The notes: a model not told the origin generated them from the letters alone. Numbered from the stretch's first letter, positions 33,670-45,060 are shown. The stretch is DNA of 64,000 nt from Haberlea rhodopensis (GCA_907163345.1 CAJQUN010000040.1:1736001-1800000); one strand, 5' to 3'. Program-made: numbers and translations.

Positions 33670-35517
33670 TTACAAACGCCGGCATATAGTCATCCCATCA
33701 CCCACAGGAACCTGACAAATTTGGATGCGAGTGTCGCTGGCCAAATATTTATTTAACTCGATCACAGGTTTCCTGAATGTCAACAATCCTGGTGGAACAG
33801 AATCCTCCGCCATCACCACCGTTCCTGACCACAGCGTGTTATCGTATATCACTATTCCGCCGGGTTTCACAAGTGCCAACAGTTTTTCATGGTAATTTAA
33901 GTAATTATGTTTATCCGCATCCACGAAAGCAAAGTCAAATGTTTCGTGATTGTCATGCTGCATCGTGATTCAATACGTGAGGTCGCAAGAGATCAAACGA
34001 AAGTTTTTGGAGAGTGAATTCAAAGGCTTAGTGTTCTTACATCTTCCAACAGTTTTTCAAGGACAGGAAGAGCCTCAGACTCGACGAAATCTATCTTGTG
34101 TTCGACACCGGCCTTTTTAATTACTGGTAGACCAATCTCGTATGAGCTCCGGTCCGGATCGATGGCCGTGATCTGTAGCACACTATGTAGATTGTCACAT
34201 ATAGCCACTTCTAAAAACAAAATATCCCTCTAGTATGTAATCATTTCGTGGTTCTTTTTTTCTTTTTTCTTTTATGGGAAGGGAAGATAAGTCGAACACG
34301 GGCCCTGTTACATTAAGAACATCCACTTGCTAAAGCCTTGTTATCTAAGCATCATTTCGTGGTTATTTAGTATTGGATTAGGGAGATATATGCAACCTTT
34401 CCATCTTCAGGAATGGTAAGTGCAGTTAGAAGAAGGGAATATCCAGTAAAGACTCCGATTTCAATAGTTTTTTTGGCATTGATGAGCTTTAAGAGTAAGG
34501 CCATCAGTTGACCAGAATCAGGACATGTACCCATCACAGCCCTGAGAGGAAAAAAAAAGCAAGAATTACAGAATGAGTAAGTTTATAAAGCTACTTTGAA
34601 CACTGATAAAACAAAAAATTATAACCCATCTTTCAACTGTATAAATCAAGTGCAAGCTAGGTTTGCTGAAATCGAGAGATTCGTGCATCGGATTTGTGCA
34701 TTTATCGGATTTGTGCATTTAAATCACAAGATGGTAAAAGATGTAAGTAGAGGAAAGTTACATTGGATGAGTTGAAGTGAGAGCTCTTATCTCTTTGAGA
34801 GAATCTGCTTCATGTGGATACACGCTGGTCTCCAGTAAATACTTTCATCCAAGGCAAAGATATGCAATTATTTGTGTTAAAAAAAAAACTAAAAAAGAAA
34901 TCTGAAATTATTGGACTTTTTTTAACCGATTTAATAATTATCTTACAATTTTATTATAAAATAATATTAGCTTCGACCATGCTTGTAAAATCCAGGGTTT
35001 CGATTTTGAAATTGAACTACCTTTTAAGGCAATTTTCGCTATGATTCTTGACCTCTTATGTTTCTATTTGGTTATGGGTTTGGGAATTTATTTTTTAAAT
35101 TTTCACAATGAAAAAATAATGAGGATAAAAAATAATTATCTTACAATTTTATTATAAAATAATATTAGATTGCCCCATGCTTGTAGGAGAAATACTTCCC
35201 TACACTCGATGTGAAGCCTACTCCTCAATGTGACACAAAATTTAATGTGGGGTCCACACACGCCACCTAGTGTGGGAGTGGACATACGGGGTGTAGGGAA
35301 GTATTTTCCGTTTTTATATATAGAATCAAAAATACATTTTTATATATATGTACTTTTTTAAATATAATATATATTAAATTAATTAATTTTTGAGAAAGCC
35401 GTGGATATAAATATTATTTAAAAAAGAAAATTATATAAATCCCAAAACCACGAAGATAAATGCGAAAGAATAAGATACCTGATACAAATCATGGTTTCGT
35501 AACAATCCAATCTCCAT
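33670..35517 (-). CDS. caffeoyl-CoA O-methyltransferase-like protein
   Basis: A SAM- and metal-dependent methyltransferase of the class that methylates caffeoyl-CoA or flavonoid catechols in the cytosol. Five exons join in phase: 35517-35479, 34841-34762, 34541-34397, 34172-34041 and 33957-33670, giving 227 aa. Visible motifs in order: LETSVYPHEADSLKEIRAL; MGTCPDSGQLMALLLKLINA; KTIEIGVFTGYSLLLTALTI (SAM loop); ITAIDPDRSSYEIGLPVIKK; KIDFVESEALPVLEKLL; FDFAFVDADKHNYLNYHEKL (metal-binding Asp); GGIVIYDNTLWSG; and CQVPVGDGMTICRRL. The start at 35517 (MEIGLLRNHDLYQ) is the only nearby in-frame ATG and makes the N-terminus slightly short. MGTCPDSGQLM resembles the CCoAOMT7/promiscuous OMT branch more than lignin CCoAOMT1. 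The substrate is unknown. Confidence 0.88.
35186..35310. repeat. short hairpin MITE in methyltransferase intron 1
   Basis: GGAGAAATACTTCCCTACAC (35186) is mirrored by GTGTAGGGAAGTATTTTCC (35291), separated by about 85 bases. The arms are about 19 bases with one or two mismatches. It lies within intron 1 (34842-35478). Confidence 0.65.
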
Positions 35518-35930
35518 TAACGAGTCAGCTTTAGCTTTATCTTCCGTTGTTGCTTACCTTCACCAACCCATACAAATAAACAAATAGAATCGTGAATGTA
35601 GTGAATAATCTCAGCCGAAGGCACACAGCCATATTTTATAAGGTAAAACTTATTTTTAGGAAATACGAAGACAAAATTCGATTTTTTTGGTCGAAATTAA
35701 CCAGCACCGCTGTTTCTACAGATTTTTTACTAAAAGATCGACACACGGAGAAATCGAGGGAGTTACCTTGCTGGCGTCAGGGTTATTAGCAGTATGCTTG
35801 GAAGTAAAGGGTTGCTGGCTTTATCTTAAAGCTTCTTATTTCAAAGGTTGATCCCACGTGTACTGCACTTACCACGTGTAGCTCCAACCAACTTTCCAAA
35901 CAAAACTCAGGACTTTTAAGGCTGACAAAC

Positions 35931-36363
35931 TAGGGGATAAACGAATCGAATCTAGTCGAATATGCAGAAAATTTTAAGGTTCGAACACAGCTCAAAATAG
36001 TTATATTCGAGCTCGAGTTCCACTCGAAGTTCGAATAGTTTTAAAATTTTGGCTCGAGTTCTGCTCGAATCAAAGTTCGAGTTCGGCTCGAAAAGATTCG
36101 AACATGTTCACGAACTATTCGAATTATTGCTCGAAATTAAATACCGAAAGGTTCGAAATATATTTATTTAATATATAATTATATTATATTAACAAAATAT
36201 TAAAGTTTGGAAGCGGCTCACGAACTATCGAACAAAGTAATTTGTGCTCGACTTCGGCTCGAAAAAAGTTCCAACATGTTCGAGTTTGACTCGAATTCGA
36301 ATCAAATATTTTTCGAGCCGGCTCGAAAAGTCCGTGAACATGTTCGATTCGTTTACACCTCTA
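35931..36363. mobile_element. hAT-type MITE
   Basis: 433 bases with inverted ends TAGGGGATAAACGAATCGAA and, as complement of the right end, TAGAGGTGTAAACGAATCGA. Flanking 8-mers TGACAAAC and CAACAAAC match at 6 of 8 sites, as expected for an old hAT insertion. The interior is full of TTCGAGCTCGAA-like palindromic text and has no open frame. Confidence 0.75.
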
Positions 36364-36404
36364 CAACAAACATTTACACATGACACGTGATTGTTAATAC
36401 TATT

Positions 36405-36880
36405 ATTTTTTTAAAGCAAATTTTTCATTAATTGACGATGACAAAAGGAGGTGGACTTATACCCAACCTCCGACAATACAGCAAAAAGAAAAACTCAAAG
36501 TAAAAGTGGAACATTACATTTTCTGAAACTTGGAAAACCTAATTTATCCATCCTTAATTCACCTCTAGCTTCTTTTGGTAATTCATTGATGTTTAAGAAA
36601 ATCAATGATTGTTTGGTTTTACATCTATGATTTGCTAAACAATCTGCAACCCTATTCCCCTCCCTGAAAACATGCGTTACTGAAAGGAAATGGTGATTGA
36701 GGGGTAGCAGCTGATGTACTTCCGGATCAATATCCCAAGGAGCTGAGATTTTACGATTAAGAATTTGAACCAATATCATTGAATCCAACTCAATGTCAAA
36801 ATCCAAAAAGTTGTGCTGAACACAATGGAGCACCACCTGACGAAAAATTTGGACCAACTCAATGTTATTACTAAAATAAT
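36405..36880 (-). mobile_element. 5'-truncated LINE with RNase H domain
   Basis: The minus-strand frame (to 36495) reads DFDIELDSMILVQILN, PLNHHFLSVTHVFREGNRVA and DCLANHRCK. This is the RVT_3/RNase H tail found in plant non-LTR retrotransposons and their host-like copies. After the stop come GTCGGAGGTTGGG, CTCCTTTTGTCATCG and an A-rich end (near 36410), which is the typical LINE 3' UTR and tail. Upstream RT and endonuclease parts are absent, so it is a truncated copy. Confidence 0.75.
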
Positions 36881-37435
36881 CGATACATTTGCGAAAATAT
36901 TAATCGATACATGTGCGAAAATATTTGGATGGACCAGGTTTTAACATCATTTATAGACCAACTATTGGTATGTTTTTATATATTTTTTATTTAAAAGATA
37001 TCATATTTTAATATTATGTTACTATATAAATCAAGTCTAAGTTCAACATACATAAGTAATTAACCATTAAAAATATATAGCAACACTTCTATCATATTAT
37101 ATAAAAAAAATATTCAAAATCCTCAAAGAATTTGATACATTTTCAATAGTCTTTCATGAAAAAAATAGTTAATGTTTGTTGTTAATAATATGTTCAACAT
37201 CACTCCACATTCGTCCTCTTCGTAAACTTGTTCTGATGAAGATGATAAAGCTTCATTATCTGGTTCAACTGGAAGCATTGCACCGCATTCTGTACAAGAA
37301 CATAAAGACAATTTCTACTCAATACAGTATAGTTGCATTTCTTTTCAATATTCTTTCCACTTCATTATTTGGAACGCTTATTCCTTTGAATTCATCTCTA
37401 TGCATCTGCAAGTTCCTTCTTAACAGATGCCTTGA
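36881..37435. other. spacer with unrecognised minus-strand text
   Basis: Bases 37123-37311 (minus) encode MSLCSCTECGAMLPVEPDNE followed by an acidic/Ser stretch. It is directly downstream of the arabinokinase fragment but not part of that family as I know it. I recognise no function, and it may be a second captured piece. Confidence 0.25.
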
Positions 37436-37883
37436 TGGACTTTAGCCACTCCACTTCTGTCATCAAAATAGCATGACGAGGTGCAACGGCTGTCTCAGAG
37501 TACTAAACCAATGAATATGAGGTTATTGGTTAGCAAAGAACAGGATACTAGAGTCAACACCTACGGTGGATACACAAAACCAATTTCATCATCGTACCAA
37601 TAACTAAACATACCTTCTCTAAAGAAGCAAAACGATCAACTGTCAAGGCATCTGCTTGAACTGCTCCACAGTCTAAGAGCACCTACAATTATGAAAAATT
37701 AACTTTTGAGAGGATAAGATTGGAAAAGAATATATGAAGGAAATGTTATCATGAAACAGTGTCTGAATAAAGAGACCTTGCGAAGAAAAAGTCGAGGAGA
37801 CTCTATCTCAGTTGTGAAAACATGTTCTGGTGCACCGGTAACCACATGAACATCATGCCCAGCAAGAATGAGATGTTGAGCAC
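37436..37883 (-). pseudogene. ARA1: L-arabinokinase gene fragment (three exons)
   Basis: L-arabinokinase phosphorylates free arabinose for UDP-arabinose salvage. Three consecutive exons of its N-terminal glycosyltransferase-like half are present with their introns: 37883-37777 (HLILAGHDVHVVTGAPEHVF and TTEIESPRLFLRK), 37682-37614 (VLLDCGAVQADALTVDRFAS LEK) and 37502 to about 37436 (YSETAVAPRHAILMTEVEWL KSIK). After KSIKA the frame leaves the family and stops. The preceding exon (VTGHGFGHAT type) and all later exons, including the GHMP kinase domain, are missing. So this is a broken copy or a captured fragment, not a working gene. Splice sites are still intact. Confidence 0.8.
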
Positions 37884-38934
37884 CTAAAAATGATACATGA
37901 TCTCAAAATGTAAATAGCATAAAATGGATCAAGAAACAAAACAAAAAATTCATCATGTTCCTAATTTATTAGTTTAACCGGATGAAAATGGAAGATGGTT
38001 CAACTCAGAATGTTGGCCGGTGGTTTTCTTCTAAAAACACTGTACAAATGATGGCTCTATTCCACAGTAGGAATTGTGGCTGCAACATGCAAGGTAGTTA
38101 GTCAAGGATAGGAGAAGACAATTTCAAGATAATAACCTCTACCTTGAGGTTTTGCACATATATAAACCCATCACCCATCACCTCTGAAAATAATCCATCA
38201 CTCAAATAACAAGCTTTTAAGCATTTATTTATGTTTCTTTGTGCACTGATCTTGGAAAGTTTATAATTCTTGTCTCAAATTTCCAATAAATTGTGTTTGC
38301 CTCCCATGGACGTAGATAAATGTTGGTTCTTGTCTTTTGTTCAAGTAGATGAAACCTCAAAAGATTACAAACACTGTCTTATAAATAAAATGCTTGAAAA
38401 CAGTAGAAACTTACAACAACAGTTTAAATATACTGTGCAGAAGCTTTGTTGTGTAGTATCTGAAATGGACGAGGTCACAGTAAACCGTATACCCGTAAAC
38501 TCTAAATTGTCTGCCTACAACTTCTGGCCTCCTGGACAAGAGAGTTTCAAGGTACAACGTCCGAACACCTCTGTTTGGATTGAAGCAGAAACCCAGACAG
38601 ACTCACTCGAACATTTAGCAGTGTGTAGTACTCTCAAGATAAGATGATATGATATGATATGCAATTTCTGGATGAAGAAAGCATAGAGCTGATGCAGCTT
38701 ATATAGCTGAGTAGCAGACCACTCCAAAGGTCTCAGAAATTAAGTGTACAGTTTAATGGGTAGATGAAAAGCCTCAACACTTAACATCAGATTAATATGG
38801 ATTTAAGTCTCACACTTAAATCTGACTTCAATTCTGCAGGTAGGTGAAAAGTCTCAAACTTAATACTCAGCAGAATATGAAAAGTCAGGTAGATGAAAAG
38901 TCATTTCAGAAATCCGAGTAGTAAAAAGATAGGG
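37884..38934. other. no recognisable gene
   Basis: A 125-codon plus-strand frame at 38270-38647 has no family resemblance I can name and no splice context. It contains short repeated words (GGTAGATGAAAAG and CTCA...ACTTAA near 38760-38900). Probably non-coding. Confidence 0.3.
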
Positions 38935-39010
38935 CTGCCTTCGCGGCAGCGGCGCGGCTAGTCGAGACGAGATGAGCCGGCGGAGCGGACGGAAGGACCG
39001 CGCGCGAGGG
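38935..39010. other. GC-rich island beside a Copia LTR
   Basis: About 75 bases rich in GCGGC, GCGCGG and CCGGCGGAGCGGACGG interrupt an otherwise strongly AT-rich region. It directly abuts the outer side of the 3' LTR of the minus-strand Copia element, so it may be that LTR's U5 part, lost from the other LTR by deletion. Confidence 0.45.
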
Positions 39011-39779
39011 TCACCCATCTTTCTACTTAACTACACACTATTGATTGGTATCTCATTATAAACAAACCATAAATGTATCATTTTCTCAATGTGGGATTTC
39101 TTTAGCCTAATTGACTATTTATAATTAACTTACCATAATTTTGTTTTCATTAACAAAATTAACAATAATTATTGGGCTTTTAATAATTAAAACCCAATTA
39201 GTTTATTAATCACAACAATCTCCCACATGAATGCAATATGGCGAAAAAATAACACAATGCACCTAGAAGAAAGTACTTTGAGAATCCACTGCATCAGGAT
39301 AGGTGGTGGTTAACCTTGAACCTTCCTTATAAAGTATCATCGGATATACTTGTCAACCGGTGGACATGATGCCTTGAACTGTTCGACGTTTTATGTATAA
39401 CAAGACAACAATACTCACACAGCTTCATCTCCACACTATTATTGGTTCTTTCGTTGTTGTCCATTTTGGCCTGGACTGCCTTGGATGTTTCATCGAACGC
39501 TCTAGAGATTTAGCCCTCAGGTCATCTCATAGAAGCGGCCCCTTCACATTCGATAAAGGTGATTTCTCCAAAAAGAGTATCCCGTAATACCCCACTTTAT
39601 CATCTCGAGTTAGAAGAATCATTAAGAGAATGAGCTCAGTCTTCCCAAAGTACATGTCTATCACTCTTTCATCACAGGAATAGGTAAGGAACTCAATTTT
39701 TCGAGTGCTTTGTTCGATCCCCCACACAATTCGATTTTCCCATTGGACCTGCAAATTGTATTTTACAATTCAGGTTGGG

Positions 39780-40327
39780 TTGCCATCATGGTTGGAAATC
39801 AATTTCATGGGCTTCAACCCCATTCCCCTCGACGAATCTCTACTCGGTCTCTCGTTAGACCTTTCGTAAATGGGTCCGCAATGTTTTTTTTAGACGTCAC
39901 ATAATCTAGAGAAATAACACCGGTTTTCAGTAGATTTCACATGGATTTATGTCTCCGATGTATATGTCTAGATTTCCCATTATACACATTGTTTTGTGCT
40001 CTTCCCATAACTGACTGATTATCACAGTGCACGCTAATGGGTGGCACATGTTTTGACCACATTAGAATGTCCTCCAAGAAACTCCGAAGCCAATCAGCTT
40101 CTTCTGCTGCAAGATCTAAAGCTATGAACTCAGATTCCATAGTTGATCTAGCAATGCACGTCTGTTTGCATGATTTCCAAGAAACAGCTGCACCTCCAAT
40201 TATAAAGATATATCAACTCGTGGACTTTATATTCTTGAAGTCCGATATCCATTTCGCATCTGAGTACCCTTCAATTACTGCTGGATATCTCGTATAATGT
40301 AGCCCGTAGTTAGTAGTATATCTTAGA
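39780..40327 (-). pseudogene. Copia RNase H, C-terminal half
   Basis: Minus-strand text reads MESEFIALDLAAEEADWLRS, then PPISVHCDNQSVMGRAQNNV, YNGKSRHIHRRHK, and in another frame VISLDYV, NIADPFTKGLTRD and GMGLKPMKLISNHDGNPT. These are the E, D and H/D regions of Copia RNase H. The upstream part continues beyond the solo LTR at 42363. Confidence 0.88.
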
Positions 40328-42362
40328 TGTAAAGACCCGAATTTTTAGTCATGAGTTAACTAAACCATGATTAACTCTTGAGGGTATTTAGAAGTTTTGT
40401 TAAAAGAGTTTGCAATTCTCTAAACTCTAGCCAAGAGTTACCATATATTAAGGAGTCCCTAACCAAATCAAACTCCTTCCATATAATTCGAATTCAGCAG
40501 CTTGATCGAAGGAAAATCGATCCTCATCACCTCAACAACATCTGCCGATATCCACCCCATTCTGCTCATCAAACACTCAGCAAATCTGCACCGATTTCCC
40601 TACAATTTCGATTTGATACACTTCTAAAACTCCTCATACTTCTCCTTGAAACTCTCGATATAGCCTTGGCAAGAAGTTCATAAGTTTAAGCTGCTAAGTT
40701 TCAACTTGTTCCACCTCTCCAACTTCATCCATAATCGAATCAGAATCCGAGATCCATCCAAGCAAATCTGCTTGAGAATCGTTCATGATTTTTGCACAGA
40801 TTTGTTAGCCAACAATTTCGAGAATGTGCACCTCCAAAACTCCTTAAGTTTGGCCACAACCTTTATCTATAAATTAAACAAACCTTGGGTGTATTATACA
40901 CATCAAAAGCCATCTCCTTCCAGCTTATAACCTTCGAGAAAGTCCCTCTCAATAGCAGTAACATTCTGCACCTTATTCCAGAATAATTTCAGAACTTGTT
41001 CATCGGTTTTTCTAGCAGTCATCAAGCCATAGCTTCTGCACGACATTCTTCGAATATCCCAGCCTATATTTTGAGAAGAACCCCCCTCTCTCAAGCCATA
41101 CTGTTACGTCTGTTTTCCAGAATCTATTAAGCATCACTCTTCGGAAATCCCCCCACCAAAGCCGATCGTTTTCTGCACCTTCTGTTAAATTTTGGGAACG
41201 TGCAGATTCTTGTTTTTAAACCATCAAAGTTCAGCCAATTTGCTCTAAGTTTTCGAGAATCTGGTTGCTGTCAAACCATTCGAAAAATCTATCAAAACTC
41301 CTTCCTTTTTCCAGCAAGTTTCGAGAACTGAAACCGAGTGATTCTTGATCAATCTTCAGCAACCTGTTCCATCGGATAAGCCATCAACTTGGATTGAAAG
41401 ATTTAAATCAGTAATATGTTTCGAAGCCTCCTAGAATCTGGTTCGAAAGGGTTAAGCAATTCTGCTCGTTTTGTTCAAATAAGTAACGAGCCAAGGGTAG
41501 GAAAGAATTCGGTTATTCCGCATCCTCGATCGTTCAAACACGTATACAATCGTTGTAAGTGGGTTTTTGCTATTTATTCGTTTCGTTTTTGAAAATAATA
41601 TGTATGTTTTTAAATTCTCAATCGATATGAATTATGTTGAAATTATGCAAGTATTAATTTGTAAGCACTTTAAACTTTGAAATCTGATTGGAAAGGATTC
41701 CTTTATGACCCTGATGCGGTGGGAAATAACCGTTTACATGACCTTATACGGTGGTTAACCGTTGTTTCTGGAGTTTCCAGACCCTTTATTCGTGGGTAAG
41801 CCGATGCATAATTCTAGAGACTGATACAAGTACCAAGAGGAAACTAGATGATTTGTTGTGCTTAAGTATAAGAAAAATTATGAATGATATGATATGTTAT
41901 GTCATGGCTCGACGTAGCAATTATGTCAAGATGCATTCATATCAAGATTATGTTTGAATACGAAGTATGTTTTGGAAAATTATGAATATTTATTATGTTA
42001 TCATATCGATTGTCCCCCACTTGCTGAGTGTTTTCCAAAACACTCAACCCCTTACTCTACATCCCCAGATAAAGCTAAGGAAGAAGTTGAAGCCGAAGAA
42101 GATCACCAATTTTGGGGTTGGTGATATATCCGCTGCGTATTTCTAAGAATTAAGATCCCCAGACTTTATTTAAGTACGATTTTACTATTTAAGATGTTAA
42201 GTTTTAATTTCGCATTTTTAATTCAGTTGTAAAGACAATGATTTCTTTGTTTATGGAATATAGACTGGTTTTTGTTTATTACGATATTACGAGGCTTATT
42301 GATTTCAAGTTGTTTATGGAAATCAATGCCGGTGTTATTGACCCCGGTTTCAGGGCGTGACA
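40328..42362 (+). mobile_element. solo LTR, Ty3/gypsy type, inside Copia
   Basis: 2035 bases flanked by a perfect 5-bp duplication TTAGA (40323-40327 and 42363-42367). It starts TGTAAAGACCCGAATTTTTA and ends TTTCAGGGCGTGACA. It includes GTTGTAAGTGGGTTTTTGC, and TCCCCCACTTGCTGAGTG followed by an acidic-codon-like purine stretch, both common inside long gypsy LTRs. Removing it restores continuity between Copia RT and RNase H. Confidence 0.9.
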
Positions 42363-43390
42363 TTAGATACCTAAGAACTCGAACTACTGCCTTCCAGTGC
42401 TCATAACTGGGATTACTCGTATATCTGCTCAATCTGTTGACTGAGTTAGCTATATCAGGTCTAGTGCAATCCATGAGGTACATGAGACTACCTATGACCC
42501 TAGAGTACTCAAGTTGTTGCACACATTCTCCGCGATTCTTGCAAAGATTTGACACCACCTCCATAGGTGTTCTCGCGATTGTATTATTTCCCTTGTCAAA
42601 CTTGTCAAGTATCTTCTCAACATAAGAGAATATCCATCTGCATGTTTTGTGATATTCATCCCAAGAATCACATCTGCAAGACATAGGTCTTTCATCTCAA
42701 AATTTCGCGACAACATTTTCTTGGTAATTTTGATATTGTTGTTATTACCAACAATTATCATGTCATCCACGTAGAGACATATTATCACATAGTTTATATT
42801 GCCTCCTTTCACGTAGACACATTTATCGCATTGATTTGTTTTAAACCCATTTGAAAGCATGCCACTATCAAATTTTTCGTGCAATTGTTTAGATGCTTGT
42901 TTTAATCCATACAAGGATTTCACAAGTCTACACACCTTCGTTTCTTTACCTGGAACTACAAACCCTTCATGTTGGTCAATGTAAACCTCATCTTCTACCT
43001 CTCCATTTAGAAAGGCTATTTTTACATCCATTTGATGGATCTCTAGATTATATAATGCAACAAATGCAATTATTAATCTTATAGATGTTTTCCTGGATAC
43101 ACGAGCGTATGTGTCGAAATAATCAACACCTTCAGTTTGTCTGTAGCATTTGACTACAAGTCTAGCCTTGTACTTATATACAGTACCATCAGCTTTCATC
43201 TTCCTCTTGAAGATCCACTTGTGGCCTAGTGGTTTACAACCTGCAGAAAGATCCACTAGTTTTCAAGTATGATTATGTAAGATAGATTCTATCTCACTGT
43301 TCACCGCTTCTTTCCAAAGATCAGAGTCTTGTGAAAACATTGATTCCTTGAAAGTAGTCGGATCCTTTTCCAACAGATATGTTACATAAA
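42363..43390 (-). pseudogene. Copia reverse transcriptase
   Basis: The minus-strand frame carries CKPLGHKWIFKRKMKADGTV, KARLVVKCYRQTEGVDYFDT, IHQMDVKIAFLNGEVEDEVY, CRLVKSLYGLKQASKQLHEK and the catalytic YVDD (IICLYVDDMIIVG). The continuation SRVIGSLMYLMDCTRPDIAN and VNRLSRYTSNPSYEHWKAVV is in a different frame. Several conserved residues are changed (for example APV to ARV and GYRQ to CYRQ). It is inactive because of frameshifts, a missing 5' half and the solo LTR. Confidence 0.9.
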
Positions 43391-43576
43391 CAAACTACAC
43401 TCTATTGATTTGTATCTCATTATAAACAACCATAAATATATCATTTTCTCAATGTGGATTTATGTAGCCTAATTGACTATTCATAATTAACTTACCATAA
43501 TTTTGTTCTCATTAACAAGAGTAACAATAATTATTTGGTTTTTAATAATTAAAACCCAATTAGTTTATTAATCACA

Positions 43577-45060
43577 GCAGATAATTGCCGAACTATGTAA
43601 ATATTCGTATTGTGTATTTATACTTTATTTTGGGTATTTTGGATACTGCTCGTGCAATCCACCAAAATGCAGGGGAACTTGGAAGTGAAAGACTTTTTTA
43701 TTTTTATTTTCACGTCTCTTGCTTGATAGAAATCCTTAAGAATCTCTTGCTTGCTTAATAGAAATCCTTGAGAATCAATCCTTTGGTGGGAGTGAAAGAC
43801 CTTTTTTTTACTTTTTATAATTGTACATAGTGTTTCAAAAATTGTACCACGTGAATTCTATTGAAGTTATTGAAAATACATTGAATTTTTTGATACAACT
43901 AGATTTTTATAGAATTTCAAAAAATTAAGTTTGGATACCACTTAACTTTTAAAACGTTCAGAAAATGTTATCGTAAATACCAATAGACTTGTGTAAAATT
44001 TATAAAAGTTCATAGTGAATATCATTAAATTTTTAAAATTAAAAAATCACAAAAAATCATCGTTGAATACATCCGCCTTTATTTTTTATTCATTTGCCTA
44101 TGTCCCAAATCTTGAATTGCCATCCACAGCTCCTATTTATAAGGTGCTTGGATCTAATATTTATATATATTTTTTGGGTATTCTCTAATAGAATATCACA
44201 TTAATCTAAAAGGAAGATTTTGGTTATGGATGGCAATGGGACGATTCTGAACCCGTTCTAACGGGTTTTGAAGCGAAGCGAAGAGGGGTAAAGTGGAGCG
44301 GGCAGGACGGGTCATGGGTTTGGTCAAATCTACCGCGTTTTATATATTAAATTTCATTTTTAAACAATTTAATATCGAATTAAGATTTTATTTCTTTAAC
44401 TGAATCATAACATGATATTATTTAATTTTATATCAAAATTTATTGTATATATTAAAGATGTTGTATATTTTGAAGGGAGTGAGAACAAATTAATAAAGAT
44501 CTGATATCTTAAAAAGGTTTTACACAGTTTATTAATAAATTTACTAGAGAAAAACATGACATTGAATTTATGTGCTTCAAATTAATTCCTAGCTAATAAA
44601 TTTTTGAAAAACTAAAAGATAAAAAATTCAATCTGGGAGGTGGCGGGAGAGGGGGCGTGTTTAACCCGACGGATTCGCGGGGTAGGGATAACTTTTTTTG
44701 TAGCGGGGCGGATCCTGAGTTTGCCATCCCTAATTTTGGCGGCAGTAAATCACCAATCACTTTTTTCATAAAAGATTAAAAAATAAAAATATTTTTATAT
44801 TTCAATTTTCAGAATTTTGAGCAACATTTTTGTAAAAAAAAAAATTCAAAATCAATTTTGATTTAAAAAAAATATTATTTGTAATAATTTTATGATTTAT
44901 TTGATGCTATCTTAAAGGTATATTAAGCATCAAATTTTCCCCTCGTGGTGGATTGAAATATAATTAAAACGCAACAAACAATTTACAGCACATTGTAATG
45001 GCTTGGGGCCGAAGATAATTAGACCAGCGCACCATTCCTCTCGTCTCAGTTCATTTCACG
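43577..45060. other. intergenic, with MITE copies
   Basis: Bases 43850-44070 resemble, in decayed form, the Harbinger-like MITE found in profilin intron 2 (TTTGGATACCACTTAACTTT, and AATACCAATAGACTT). Bases 44226-44732 are a separate MITE. Bases 44740-45060 are the AT-rich upstream region of the profilin gene. Confidence 0.5.
44226..44732. mobile_element. hAT-type MITE, copy 1
   Basis: 507 bases with ends TATGGATGGCAATGGGACG and (complement of the right end) TAGGGATGGCAAACTCAGG. Flanking 8-mers are ATTTTGGT and ATTTTGGC (7 of 8). It is GC-rich at both ends (GGGTTTTGAAGCG, GCGGGGCGG) and AT-rich inside. It is related to the copy at 51106-51654 over its whole length. Confidence 0.88.

Larger units (their letters stand above)
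39030..43576 (-). mobile_element. deleted Copia element split by a solo LTR
   Basis: LTR-like copies at 39030-39214 and 43394-43576 share TGTGATTAATAAACTAATTG and AGGCTAAAT-rich text on the minus strand. Between them lie RT (42363-43390) and RNase H (39780-40327), interrupted by a 2035-bp solo LTR. Gag, protease and integrase are absent: the 5' LTR runs straight into the coding text before RT (VTYLLEKDPTTFKES, near 43350), with no primer-binding site. No flanking duplication was found, in line with decayed ends. Confidence 0.85.

Noticed and set aside
38270..38647. 125-codon plus-strand open frame
   Set aside because: Despite its length I see no conserved motif, no partner exons and no promoter. 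The antisense frame is no better, so it is left as unassigned sequence.
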